From Apis mellifera (lineage: Eukaryota > Arthropoda > Insecta > Hymenoptera > Apidae), in NCBI RefSeq assembly GCF_003254395.2, contig NC_037651.1, positions 10,219,001 through 10,283,000 of the forward strand: a stretch of 64,000 bases of DNA, written 5' to 3'. Made by a program: the position numbers and the translations under genes. Positions within the stretch are counted from its first letter, which is position 1. The number at the start of each line of letters is the position of its first letter. The notes beneath the pieces were generated by a model that saw only the letters and a program-made list of their open reading frames with translations, did no database searches and had not been told where the DNA came from. Below are positions 24,283 to 35,041 of the stretch, piece after piece.

Positions 24283-25270
24283 TTACTTTAGATTCGTGAT
24301 TCGTTTCGTAATCGTGATTTTGAAGCTTCGTGCTGGCGATAATGAAAACCTATCGAATCGATCGATCGAGGATTTGGATGAACGCGCGCGCACGTTTAAG
24401 AAGAGGCGAAGAAGAAAGAAAGTGTTGGAAAGTACACACGATTGGCCACTTACCAGCTCGGAAAGAGTATCACGTTGACGGCCAGGCTTTTCCCGGCGTA
24501 TTCCCGGGTGGCCTTCTGTGTCCCGTGAACGTCGTTGAACTGACCAGCGAGAATCCTTCGCGTCGAGGTGGGAAAAAGCGAAAAAGCCGGTCAGTCGGCA
24601 AGTTTCGGTCAGTTGGGGCGAAGGAGCGCAAGCGTCGAAGATCTGGTCGCGGGACGTATCGATATATATTTCTCTTCTTGACTCCGAGCGACCGTGTTGT
24701 TGCTCGACCCGTGTTTCCGTGCGTTTTCTCACGCTTTCTGATCGTACAAACCAGCCCCATACTCGCGTACTTTCTCTCCGGCTATTTTCTATTCCAACAT
24801 CCTCCTCGTGGTTGGAAAGGGAGCACCACCGTCCCTGGGAGTACCACGCGGACAAACATCGAGCTAGAAACTGCGATACGTCGGCCAGAGTACGGCCACG
24901 GCTCACCCCGGACATCCTCTCGCGCGAGGAACGCATGCGTCGCGTTTAAACCAGCGCCGAAACCTACCCTCTCTCTTCTCTCTCTCTCTCTCTTCCATCC
25001 TCTTCTCCTACTTTACACGTACGTACGTACTTTTCGATCGTGCGTGCGTAATTTCGAGTCGATGAGAAATTTTTATCTTCCTCGGCCGATATTTGCAAAA
25101 ATTCACAAAACGATTCACAAAACGATCCTTTCCCCGATTTTATCGAGTCGAGATTCTACAAGTAAGATTATTCGTTTACACTCGGAGGGGAGGGGACTCG
25201 AATGGGCAGTTTCGTTGAACGGTGGAACGTTTCTCTCGAAGCGAGGAAAAGTATCGAGAGTGATTTAAAA
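24283..25270. other. CpG-rich, stop-poor block upstream of the signal-peptide exon
   Basis: Three long frames overlap here: 24330-25268 on + (312 codons), 24283-24936 on - (217 codons) and 24470-24760 on -. All are arginine- and serine-rich, none has recognisable domains, and the + frame runs through (TC)n and (ACGT)n tracts. Simultaneous openness on both strands is what CpG-rich, TA-poor sequence gives. I interpret the block as promoter-proximal or 5' UTR-like DNA rather than a gene. Confidence 0.3.
24585..24645 (+). promoter_or_regulatory. Possible core promoter: two initiator-like words
   Basis: TCAGTC starts at 24591 and TCAGTT at 24609; both match the arthropod initiator TCAGTY. Taking A at 24611 as +1, a DPE-like word AGATC lies at 24639, one base off the strict +28 position. 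The site sits in a CpG-rich stop-poor block about 2.8 kb upstream of the signal-peptide exon, a plausible place for a 5' non-coding exon. Initiator words are short and frequent, so this is only a pointer. Confidence 0.12.
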
Positions 25271-25732
25271 TCGCACTCGGCGCGAATTCATACGTGTTTC
25301 GTACTCGAAACGCCGAGTCAGGGGGGATGTCGCGCTTGCGCGATGTTGAACGGTAGGTGGCGAGGGGGTATCGTCGGGGGGTATGGGGATGAGTCAGTCA
25401 AGCCGCAGCGCGCGTTCAGAAAACTACCTTCTACGCGATCGCATAATATCGCAGCCTATTTTCTAATTTATCCTTGTGTGTTGTTTTGCGGCGAGATTCA
25501 CACGTGCTCCCCCTCCCCTCCATCTCGTTATCTTTTCTCGTCGCGAAAAGATCGCTTTCGAGTAGCGGCTGACTCGACATCGAGGATCGCGCGATACGAG
25601 GAGCGTACGATTGATTCCAAGAACGCGGCAATCTCTTTCTCTCTCTTTCTCCCTCCCTCTCTCCCTCTCTCTCTCTTCGACGCTGCAATTGTACGCGTAA
25701 AGAGGCGAGCAATCGGTGTAAAATTCGACGAC

Positions 25733-25775
25733 GAAGAAGAAGAAGAAGAAGAAGAGGAGGAGGAGGAGGAGGAGG
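25733..25775. repeat. (GAA)n(GAG)n trinucleotide tract
   Basis: About 14 units of GAA changing to GAG. It reads as poly-Glu on the + strand and poly-Ser or poly-Phe/Leu on the - strand, accounting for three apparent low-complexity ORFs. Confidence 0.9.
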
Positions 25776-26573
25776 TGGAATAAGTGAGAGGAAAGAAGCG
25801 TTTCAATTGTGAAAGTGATTCCGTTGTGCGCAACGATCGCTCGTTTTGTACGGTGGAAAAATTTGTCGTCAAGAAGGAGGATCGAGGATCGATGGGGAAA
25901 AGGGAGGAATAATGTCGTCGAAGAAGATATGAAACGAGGAAGGAGAGAGGAAGGAGGACGCGCGCGAAAGGACGTCGCTCGAACGACGAAATTCAAGATG
26001 GATAAAAGTTTGTTTCGCGTACCTCGATGATTGTACGATCGTCGTTATTCGTTATTTGGTTCCTAGATCCAGGGAGAGATATAGATAGGAGTATGAAAAA
26101 TGGTAACCGTGGTTTCTATTAAAAGTTCGATGGGAAAGATCGAAGGGTAGGGGAGGAGGAGGAATTTGTAATAGTTGGATGGGATGAAGAGGAGCAGGAT
26201 CGATCGGATGGGAAATGGGAAGAAGGATCGAAGGAATTCGTCATCGGGAGGGGAAAAAAAATGTAAGAGGGGCGAGTGAAAAAAGTCGCGAGTAGTAGAC
26301 GGTTTCCAGATCTGAAGCGAGCGCGGTGCGAAGGCTGCTCGAACGAGGTGGTCATCTTTCGAGCGGAGGGTGGTGAAAAATATGGGATGGTCGTGGAATC
26401 ATCGAAAGAAAGAGTACAGGTAAAGTGGTTCGGAAGTAGTGGAAATTATATACGGGAATGCTGCAGTATAAGAAAGGGAAGAGGAGAAATGTTTTCAACC
26501 TTCTTTTTCTTCTTCTTCTTCGCCTATCGCGATACACCTCGTCCACAATATTCGTATAGCTGGGAGTCGATAT

Positions 26574-26622
26574 AGAAAAGAAGAAGAGGAAAGAAGGAAG
26601 GAAGGAAGGAAGGAAGGAAGGA
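26574..26622. repeat. (GGAA)n purine tract
   Basis: A purine run of about 49 nt dominated by GGAA units, flanked by GGA-rich sequence. Confidence 0.9.
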
Positions 26623-27230
26623 TCGATGGAAGAGAAGGGAAAAGAAGTTCGTTGATCTCCGGGGAAATACATTCGGAAGAGCAGTTTTTGGAAACAACGC
26701 AGCGACGACCGAGGACATCGTCATCGTCGAGAGATCGATATCCGTATACGATCGAAGCGAAAGGAAATCGGGAGTCGATATAGGAGGATATAGGAGAAGG
26801 ACGAGGACAGACTGATGCTCGCGATGCGATCTCGTTGCAATCGAGGAACAACGGGCGTGCGATCGTTGTTAACGATGTTGGTGAAAAACTTGCCGTTTTT
26901 TCCTTTTATCGTGCGCGAGCGTGCTCGGTAAATTCGGGTTTCTACCGAGAGCGGAGAACACCGGGCCGGTAGTAAATGGCGCGTGTCGATAGTTACGTTC
27001 GATTCTCGCCGAATAAGCGTTTCCCTTGTCCGTGCTTGTCCATCAACTACGGACCGAGCATCGATAAATAGTATTTTTTTACTCTACTGTAGTCTCGCCG
27101 CCCGACTAGGATCGACCGACCAGCGAGATCGGGAATCCTCCACCGATCACAGCTCGACAACGTACACAGCTCGAGAACGAATTTCCCGTCCTATTTGGTT
27201 GTTCTTCCAGCTCGACAGGTTGTCATCGAG

Positions 27231-27276
27231 GCGCGCACACACGCGCGCCACGCACGCACACGCTAACGCGCACACG
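27231..27276. repeat. Alternating CG/CA run, potential Z-DNA
   Basis: Mostly alternating purine-pyrimidine with CGCG, CACACA and GCGC words, about 180-225 nt upstream of the signal-peptide ATG. Alternating CG/CA favours Z-DNA; any promoter role is inferred from position only. Confidence 0.6.
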
Positions 27277-27379
27277 CTCGAACGATTTCGCCCCGACGTC
27301 TTCGCTCGCACGAAGATCTCCAACAGCGGAACGAAGTGAAGGTGGTATGTTATGACGAGCGTGATTTGTTTTTCCATAG

Positions 27380-27457
27380 GTGGAACGCTGCAACGGTGGT
27401 ATTAAGTGTGCAGTGATCACGGGAGACCGAGAGAAGACGGGAAAGAGGGTGGTCAAT
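27380..27457 (+). other. Possible 5' UTR part of the signal-peptide exon
   Basis: The bases just before 27380 read TTTTTCCATAG, an acceptor-like end, and there is no ATG between 27380 and the start codon at 27458. The frame of the start codon stays open back to 27380, where the TAG of the putative acceptor closes it. The stretch could therefore be 5' UTR spliced from an upstream non-coding exon, or simply continuous 5' leader. The pyrimidine tract is short, so the acceptor is weak evidence. Confidence 0.25.
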
Positions 27458-27518
27458 ATGACTCCTATCTTCCTCGTCCTGTTGGTGGCTATCGACCCGA
27501 TTATCGCGCAGAATGGTG
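27458..27518 (+). CDS. First coding exon (signal peptide) of an unidentified secreted or membrane protein; partial
   Basis: The ATG at 27458 opens a 20-codon frame, then one base of a split codon before a consensus donor (GTGAGT) at 27519, so the intron is phase 1. The peptide begins MTPIFLVLLVA and ends PIIAQNG: a short N-terminus, a hydrophobic core of about 9 residues and a small/polar end, which is the shape of a cleavable signal peptide (predicted cut near IIA-Q). The context CAAT-ATG resembles insect start sites. If the donor is ignored the frame stops two codons later, so splicing is needed for a longer protein. A phase-1 intron right after a signal peptide is common in genes for extracellular modular proteins such as Ig-superfamily members; that is known of such families and is not proof here. 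I do not recognise the gene. No convincing second exon joins it within the window, so a long first intron is inferred. Confidence 0.45.
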
Positions 27519-27528
27519 GTGAGTAATC
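27519..27528 (+). other. Consensus 5' splice site after the signal-peptide exon
   Basis: GTGAGTAATC follows the exon end AATGGTG. The first six bases match the metazoan donor consensus GTRAGT exactly. A strong acceptor (a T run followed by CCTCACAG) ends at 27568, but using it would give a 50-nt intron, near the lower limit for insects. It would also put the downstream sequence in a frame that stops after about 18 codons. Confidence 0.45.
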
Positions 27529-27568
27529 GACCAGAGAAATCCACTTTTTTTTTTTTTTTTCCTCACAG

Positions 27569-27720
27569 ACTTTTGTGGACATTTGCGCGGACATTGTTCC
27601 CAACTGTTCGCGTCCAGTGTTTGATTCTCCGTGTAATAACGCGTGTCTCCTATTTGTGCAGAACTTTGAACAAAAATCGCGCGCGTGCAGACATCGTGCG
27701 TGTAAACTTTCCCCGTATAT
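27569..27720 (+). other. Cysteine-rich open frame behind a strong acceptor; possible alternative exon
   Basis: The poly-T run at about 27546-27560 followed by CCTCACAG makes a strong acceptor ending at 27568. Read from 27569 in phase 0, the frame contains DICADIVPNCS, then DSPCNNAC and CRHRAC, giving six cysteines spaced about 6, 8, 3, 13 and 4 residues apart. Cysteine-rich spacing is typical of small secreted domains, but I do not recognise a family. The phase does not match the upstream signal-peptide exon (phase 1), so the two cannot be joined directly. TGT and TGC are also favoured by the local composition, so chance is quite possible. Confidence 0.12.
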
Positions 27721-28334
27721 TTTAACGTATCAACGATCCGAACGCCGATTTCGACCAGCCGAGTCGAGTGTTCGATTCATGTTCCAATCACTGACTTCCA
27801 ATATTTCAGAAAACGACGACTCGACTCGGTCGAGGATGCGTTCGATCGTTATACGCGGAACGAGAGTGATTTTTCGCGAGTTGTGGTTGCTGAAAAGAAC
27901 ACAAAGAACGAAAAAAAAAAGAAAGAAATAAAATAAAGACGAGATCAAATGTGCGGGATGAAGCGCAACACGCAGTTTCTCTTTTCGCGATCCGACGAAG
28001 ACTCGAATATCGCGTGATTGTTTCTTCCCAAGGATTCGCGTACGCGCGTAAAGCGGCTACAGGATTTCAAGTAATAATTACGCTGCTTTGCGAACTTTCC
28101 AAAGTTCTATCGCGGTTGAAAAGTGCTCGAGCATCCTCCTACGAGGCATCGAATAATATAAAACGCGCTTCGAGCTACCGTGGCCGGATAACGAGCGAAT
28201 GGAACACGTGTGTCGTTCCGGTGTACACGGATACGAGCAAGCACACCAACGTTTTCGATGCGTTCGATTCGTAGCGTTGGACCATGTGCCGTCGAGTTAC
28301 GAATTTCCCAACCGCGTGAATTTCGACCGATTCC

Positions 28335-28340
28335 TATATG

Positions 28341-28371
<31 letters not shown>

Positions 28372-28390
28372 ATATATATATATGTATATA
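28335..28390. repeat. (TA)n-rich microsatellite, imperfect
   Basis: About 56 nt of TA units interrupted by TG and by TATTATATATAATATA, itself nearly palindromic. Confidence 0.9.
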
Positions 28391-28556
28391 ACGAATCGGA
28401 CAATGTCGGTAAACAAACGCGTTGGGATCGTGGTTGGACAATGCATCGAAGCAAAGGAGTCTCCCGAGGATTAACGATTCGCAACCACGTGGAGAAGCGA
28501 AGGGAGGAGACACGAAGACCGTTCCTAGTGGACTTTAAGACTGCGTGGATCGAATT

Positions 28557-28583
28557 GGACGGACACGGACACGGACACGGACG
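28557..28583. repeat. (GGACAC)n hexanucleotide repeat
   Basis: Four to five GGACAC/GGACGC units. One frame reads Gly-His repeats and another Asp-Thr; no surrounding gene is supported. Confidence 0.85.
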
Positions 28584-29710
28584 CACGGGGGAACGGCTCG
28601 TGGGCCTAGCAACCGCTACAACCCGTTCCCGTCGTAGCTTCGAGTACTGCGATCCCCGCGATACGAATCCCACTTTGCATCGTACTCGGCGAGAATTTCG
28701 ATTCGATGACAAATCGCGCGCGACCATTGACTCGAGTTGCATGGTAATCGTGGTCATTACACGGTAATCCGTCGCCTCGATACTCGCTAATTCAGCGCCG
28801 CTTTATGCTGACTCCGAAATCACGGGATGACACATCCCCCCCCTACCTCCCGTATTTCGGTCAATTAATTACGCCATAATCTATGATTCCCAAGTTGAAT
28901 CGCCGATAACCCGGACGCGTCTAACCGAGATTCTATCTGACGGGACGCGAGAATTTCGAGACGATATGACGATAGAGATCGGGTCGCGAATTTTCATCGA
29001 TATCTGCGCGCCTCTGATCAAAGGTCGATTCGATTCGTATGGACGTTCGTCCCAACGGAGATGAATCCGAGCTCCGAACCGATCATTTTCTCCGACCAGC
29101 TTTTCGATCACCGACCAATTCAATAATTTGTCCGACGAAAGTAAAAAAAAAAAAAAAAATATCCGCCAACCCATCTCTTTTTTTTCCTTTTTTTCTTTTT
29201 TTTTTTTTTTTTTTCTTTTTTAATTCGTGCGCGTTCCCTGACGCTCGATCGCGCGTTAATACACCTTATCGGCCCGTACACGGAACGAATCTGCCACTGT
29301 TCCCGTTCTCGCGGGGCCAAAAAAGGAAAAAAAAAAGAGGGGAGAAAGGAAAAGGAAACGGTCGGGCGAGAGAAGGGAGGGGGGAAGGGGAAAACGATAA
29401 AGATAGAAACCGCAAAAAAGAATCTCGAAGGAAGGATAAGGAGGATGAGGTGAATCCATAGTTAATGCAGATCCGTCCTGTCTGTCCTGTCTACATCGTG
29501 GAAAGGGAAATAGCCCAGGTCGAGCACGAAGATTTCCTCGGAGGTTCGTTTGCTGTCGTGCGTTCTCGAAAAATCATCCTCGAGGGTAGCGGGAACGAAA
29601 GCTCTGCCTGTGGATGCGCGACTCCCTGTCTATCCATCTATTTATCCTTTTCTCTTCCCCTTTCCTTTTTTTTTCTTCATCCCCTTCTCTCTTTCGCTCT
29701 ATTCCCTTTT

Positions 29711-29786
29711 CGATTCGTTTCGTTTCGTTTCGTCTCCACTCGTCTCGTTTTGTCCTGTCCCGTTCCGTCCCGTTTCGTTCCCGTTT
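29711..29786. repeat. Degenerate pentanucleotide TTTCG/TCCCG repeat
   Basis: Period-5 units such as CGTTT, CGTCT and CCGTC over about 75 nt. It is not the TTAGG insect telomere repeat. Confidence 0.75.
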
Positions 29787-30286
29787 GAAAAAGAATCAAA
29801 AGTTATTTCATCCACCTCCTAAATTCGTTTGTCGTTAATTTCCGACTAACGAGGATAGAATTCGTGTTCCCCCCCGCTGATTCGTATTTCATTTTGCCTA
29901 TTTCTCTTCCTTTCCTTTTCGCATTATACGCGATGAAATGCAAATTTTTTGCCAAGTTTCTTGGCGGGGGTGGCGGTGGTGGTGGTTATCGGTGGTAGGT
30001 GGCATACGCGGGGGTATATAGGAGGCGGCAGGGGGAGTATATATCGACAGAGAGGGTTCGCGAGAGGACTGGCTGGATGATAAAGTAAAAAAGTTAGTGG
30101 AGCTATTTTATGGGATCCCTTGACGGCGGGGGGTCCGCTCTCTCGCGCGATCCTCCGCTGGTAGGAGGGTGGTGGTAGGATAGCTGGCAACCGCTAACAT
30201 CCCCCCATCTCCCAGCGCATCCTCCTCCGTTTCGTTCTTGCTTCCTGTCCATCCCCTCGCGCAGGCTTTTACGGTATCGAACGAGT

Positions 30287-30320
30287 GTCGTCGTCGTCGT
30301 CGTCCTCGTCCTCGTCGTCG
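30287..30320. repeat. (GTC)n/(CTC GTC) trinucleotide run
   Basis: About 11 units of GTC/CTC. It yields poly-Arg or poly-Ser-like frames and no gene. Confidence 0.85.
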
Positions 30321-30636
30321 GGATAAGCTAGAGGTTGGCCTAGACTCGCACCAGGTATCGTACAGAACGCTACCAACCGATGTTGGGGGACTAAGAGGTG
30401 GGGAGGGATGGGAGGGGGGAGGTTAGCTTAGCCGCAACATTCTCGGGTTTACACCCCCGTCGTGAACTTGCCTGCAGATCTGGGATTAGCTATGGTAGGC
30501 GGCAAAGGTTCGTTCAGGAGTTAAACTGATTTTCTCCCCGGCATCGAACGCGAACCGCGTGTACACGCAGCACACCGCCTCGCGCCGCTTTTTTATTCCA
30601 CGCTTCTCTGGCTTCGGCCAATACCTCGATGCTCGA

Positions 30637-30696
30637 CCTCTTTTTTTTTCTTTCTTTCTTTTTTTTTTTTTTTTTCCCTCCCTCTCCTTTTCCCCC
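30637..30696. repeat. Pyrimidine tract, T-rich
   Basis: About 60 nt of uninterrupted pyrimidines (CTC, T9, TTTC units, T16, then CCCTCCC). It could serve as a polypyrimidine tract but no good acceptor follows directly. Confidence 0.85.
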
Positions 30697-31639
30697 GACT
30701 CGCAAAAACTCGATCCTCGAATATTTTACTCTCCCCTCCCAAAGTTCGGTCAAAGATCGACAGATCGAAAGAAAGGATTTATTTTATGCTTTCGATATAA
30801 GCTATAATCGATATTTGCCAGAGAGTAAAAATTTTCCGTAGAGCTTTCGTATCGATCGCGATAAGAACGACGACGAGTTTCCGCGTTTCCAACCGCAAAG
30901 ATGTTGACATTGCGAATTTATCAACGATTTTTTTCCCCTCCGTTATTCTTTTTTTTTTTTCTTCTTTTTTTTTCTTTTTTTTTTTTCACGCCTCGTCAGA
31001 GATGCAATTTATAGGGATGCCAAAGTGCAGTTCGATGTTCCCATCCGGTTCGAAGTGTCATCAGACATGGATTTGCACGTGGGAAAATCGGTGTAATTGA
31101 CGTATATATTCGGGAGGGGAAAAAAAAGAGCTTGTTCCGAACGAACGGAGGAAATTATTCGCGGTTTTCTCGATCGTTGGCGTTGCGTCGCAACACGGCT
31201 CGTCGTAGTTTCGAGCATTTCGAACCGTTGGAAAAATTATAGGAATTTGCCCCGTTACCTGTCGCCTCTCTAAATCCTCTTCTCGTCCCGAATAAAAATA
31301 CGGAAATCCGTTACACTTCGGAATGGAAATGTTATAACTCGTTACACGCGTTGCGGCGTACCACCTATTAAACGAGAGGTGTAAATGTAATTACATTGCA
31401 TATGCATGATCCTTCTTTCCCTTCCTTCCGTCTTAATATAACGGAGGAGAGGGGGATAACACTTTGCCCCTTACTCGATAATGGGAAAATCGTACGGATG
31501 AATCATTCCGTGAATCTTTCGGTTCAAAGATGGAGGCGAAAAGGCAACAAGTTTTCTTTTTTTCCCCCGCCAACTATCTCTAACGCGCAATTATGAGTAG
31601 AATGTATAATAATCCTCTTACCAACTCGGAGAAATGCCT

Positions 31640-31870
31640 TTCTGTATCTTTCTCTCTTTGGATTGCTAAATTAGCGTGCGACATGTCGCCAGAGAGAGGT
31701 ACGCTAATCAAAAGATAATAGTATTGACAGAACAAATTTACAATCCACTTATGCAGTTCTCCCAGGTGGAAAATGCACAGCTCGGCTCTCGAAAATTACA
31801 ACTAATCCGTGAAGGGAAAATTCGTATATACCTACTATCGTGACAGTTTGATTTATTAAACGTAGATATT
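31640..31870. promoter_or_regulatory. Low-repeat island with nested dyads; candidate conserved non-coding element
   Basis: ATTAGCGT (31670-31677) and ACGCTAAT (31701-31708) form an exact inverted repeat, with a perfect 12-bp palindrome GCGACATGTCGC (31678-31689) beginning right after the left arm. The following about 150 nt (to near 31850) are free of simple repeats, with AT-rich, homeodomain-compatible words. Function is inferred. Confidence 0.25.
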
Positions 31871-31879
31871 ATAATGCTT

Positions 31880-32998
31880 CGTTTGAATTATTTTAATACT
31901 TTTTTTTTTCCTTCTGAAAATGCGGAAGCTTCGTAACTAACTGAGGAGAAAGAGAGAGAGAGAGAGAAAAAAGAAAGAAGAGAAAAAAACGAAAGAAAGA
32001 AAGAAAGAGAAGCAAACGTTGCAGGAAATATTTTGGTCGTTGATGCTCTCGACGAAGAAAATAAATTCATCGTAAATAATTAAATTTTGCGGATGTTGCT
32101 AAATATACAAATATATTCCCGCACGTTGCTATGGTTTCCCGTGCTATGCTTTCAAAATCTCGCCTTTTTTTTACACGGTCAAGAATAAAACGCGATTTTT
32201 TTTTCTCCCTCCCTTCCCTCCTCTCCTTCAACCAACGTAGTAGTATACTCCCGGTACATTATCGGACGAATTTATATCGTCGGTCGAAACGGATGGCCCC
32301 CAAAGCGCGTGGAACATTCTTGAAATTTCGAATATTAAATTTATGATGGATCGCTGCCTTCTGCAAGGGTCTACTACCCATTTTCCGAGGGTGGAACCGA
32401 GGAGAAGGAGGAGGAGAAAGAAGAAGAAGAAAGCCGATCCCGCGGGAGATGCGGCTAAGACGAAAGTTGGAAAATAAAGAGGGCCGAAGTAACGTTGTCG
32501 CCGACGTAAGATTAACGTTTCGTCGCGTCTTTTTCTAAACGCCAACTCGAAAGGGACGCGATCAATCCGTCGTTTCCCGAGCTCCATTTACTCGTAGCAG
32601 CACCAGCGACGGCTTCGCCAACTTTCCCCCGTTACGTACGATTAGTCGACCTGTTTTTCGCCTTTTCGACTTTTCAGAAAAATTGAGAAGGAAGAAAAAG
32701 GAGGAGGAAGCGGAATGCTCGACGACACGTAACAAACGCGATACTCGCGTCGATAGCCACGGCATTGTCTCAAAGGTTTCCTTCCACGACGTCGCGTCGC
32801 CCCATTCCTATTCGTCCACGTGTCCACGGCTACTTAACTTCAACTTGGGCTTCGTTTCGTATCGCGTCCCACGCTTTAAATCGGTCCATTAACCGCACGT
32901 AGGATCGCGGTGGGTTACTTATCGATTACTATTATAATGAGGTTCGAGAAGTATAGAGGAAGGCGAGGAGGAAGGCAAGAAAGGAAGGCAGCGCGCAC

Positions 32999-33034
<36 letters not shown>

Positions 33035-34960
33035 CCTCTCTTCAGCCCCTTTACTTCACTCTCGGTACCTGCATTTGTATGGACGGCGCGAGGGTGTCGC
33101 TGTTCCACATAGTAGCACCATAATTCGCAATAACTGCCGTAATAACCATACCTCCTTACAGTGCCTCGAATAATATCGTAGTAATTTCCACGATAAAAAA
33201 AAAAGAAAAAAATAATCCACTATTTTCTTTCCCTTTTCGAAAGATCTTCGCGTGTCGACGTACGCTCGATCTTTTCTTTTTTTTTTTCCCCCTCTATCGT
33301 TTGTCGAAACAAAAGTTTCGAAGAACGTAGCGAGGAACATTAACGATCTCTCGTTCTATCATCGTAACGAATTATTCGAGATACGTGGTGAAAAATTCAG
33401 TTCCGAGTCGAGGATGATATCGGTTCCGTTTGCATGGAGCGAGAATCTCGATCGTCTTACGTCCGACAACTACTACTAGCTTTCGTTTCTTGCTTTTCTA
33501 CACGGGTTTTCTTACTCGCGACGACGGTACGTGTAACAACGAGGTCAACGCTTTCCTCGCCGCCAATGGATTTTCGAAGCCCCGAGGCGGCCTCGGTGCG
33601 TGTTCCGGCTACATTTTCAATTTTACGTCACGTCTATTTTTCACCCTACTTTTCTCACCGCGACGCATCTTTTCTCCCGTCCCTTCTTCTTTCTTCCGCG
33701 TTTCCTCTTTCAAACGTGTCTACTCCATGTCAAACGGAGTTGCAACGTCCGCCAACCTAACACGCGTTACACGCGAGTGTAACCAGACCAAACCTTCTTC
33801 CTTCTACGTTAAACCGGTGATAAAATCAAAGAAGAAATATTATACTTTAGAATATCGACGCAACGATAACTTTGGAATTTCATCGTTGAGATTTCCTCCT
33901 TTGAGCCGAACAATTTTCCGCTTTCGCTTCTTTTCCATCGAGAAACCTTCCCCCTCTCTTCTCCTCTCTCCTCCACCGGATCGATAACGCGCGTAGCCTT
34001 TCCCATTTTTAAGATTAATAAATCCATTTCCGTCACGCTTTTGTATCTTTCTCCCGCTGAAAAAGCTGATGCGCGCTCTCTCTTTCTCTTTCACTCTCAA
34101 AGAAGCGAAGCTCAAATTCCGACGGAAAGTTTGCGAGGAAAGTTTTCGATTCCTCGATGCTGACAGTGGCTTCTTCCGACAGTTTAGTTCTCCGGATTAA
34201 AAGCGGGGAACGGAGTCGATTGTGCGATCTTTGCAAGCGAATCGAGTACTTTTCCGGATGCATTTAGCCGAACGTAAAACCCGATTCGTAAAAACCTTGA
34301 CCTCTTGCTGCTTCCCCTGTAATTTTTTTTTTTTACGATCCATCGATCGCAACATCGTTCCACACTTTCGCACGCGTATAATAGGTAACGGCAAATATAC
34401 AGATTTATAACGCGATTCTCTCCTCTTTTTTATAACCTCGTGTCCGCCGGCGAGAGAAGCGGCCGCAAACGCGATCGTTTGAAGGGAAGAATTTCATCCG
34501 CGAAATTTCATTTCTTTTTTAACTCGTATAAAACTCGTCGTAAAGATTATTATAATTGCGCTGGGAGGAGGAGGAGGAGGAAGAGGAGGAATTGATCGTT
34601 TTCAACTGACATAAGCGGATCAACTTTTTTAGTTGGTTTAATAGAAAACGCTTCGCGCCCGTTTGCGCGAAAATATACAGAGGAGGAATGAAATTTATGT
34701 ACAATGGAGGAAGAAGGAACTATTCCCTCCCTCTTTTCCTCCTCCCCGACTCTTTTCCATTAGGTTTGAACCGTGCCGATGTTTTAAAAGATTTCCCCCG
34801 TTTGCCGGATGAAAAAGTGGCGGGGAAAAAAAGATGGTATGCGCGTTGAATACTTTTAGCAAATCCTTGCTTGCAACTCCAAAAGTTGAGTCGCCTCTTT
34901 TCCTTTTTTTCATTTTAACTACCCTGTTACGCAACTGTATATAAGAACATCTTCTCTTTT
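31880..34960. other. Intron-like or intergenic region, no supported gene
   Basis: It contains a (GA)n/GAAA tract (about 31944-32010), GGA/GAA runs near 32399-32432, a (CA)n run, and poly-T patches. The 185-codon + frame at 33430-33987 has a mixed middle segment but mostly Phe/Ser/Arg composition and a competing open frame, so I do not call it. Confidence 0.4.
32996..33034. repeat. (CA)n microsatellite
   Basis: About 39 nt of CA units, with two CCCA interruptions at the left end. Confidence 0.95.
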
Positions 34961-34969
34961 TTATATTCT

Positions 34970-34985
34970 TTCTCTCTCTCTCTCT

Positions 34986-35038
<53 letters not shown>
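34970..35038. repeat. Compound (TC)n(TA)25 microsatellite
   Basis: About nine TC units (34970-34988) pass directly into 25 TA units (34989-35038). It is the longest perfect TA run in the window. Confidence 0.95.

Positions 35039-35041
<3 letters not shown>

Larger units (their letters stand above)
25271..27379. other. CpG-rich leader region upstream of the signal-peptide exon
   Basis: The sequence is rich in TCGA/CGA words, with a (TC)n run near 25640-25676, two purine tracts and a CA/CG-rich run close to the exon. Frames at 25202-25783 (+) and 25463-25996 (-) end or begin in trinucleotide runs and have no domain. I infer promoter and 5' non-coding sequence of the gene starting at 27458, without being able to place its transcription start. 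Confidence 0.3.
28584..31630. other. Intron-like or intergenic region, no supported gene
   Basis: The block holds a poly-A (29143-29159) followed by a pyrimidine tract (about 29173-29221), a degenerate TTTCG/TCCCG repeat (29711-29786), G-rich (GGT)n near 29964-30000, and T-rich tracts near 30945-30985. Open frames follow these repeats. If the gene at 27458 is real, this is its first intron. Confidence 0.4.

Noticed and set aside
24330..25268. 312-codon + strand ORF, the longest in the window
   Set aside because: Overlapped by long antisense frames, low-complexity Arg/Ser/Leu tracts arising from (TC)n and ACGT repeats, no domain or motif, and no splice framing.
29711..29786. TTTCG-type pentanucleotides as an interstitial telomere
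   Set aside because: Units are TTTCG/TCCCG, not the TTAGG repeat of insects, and are strongly degenerate.
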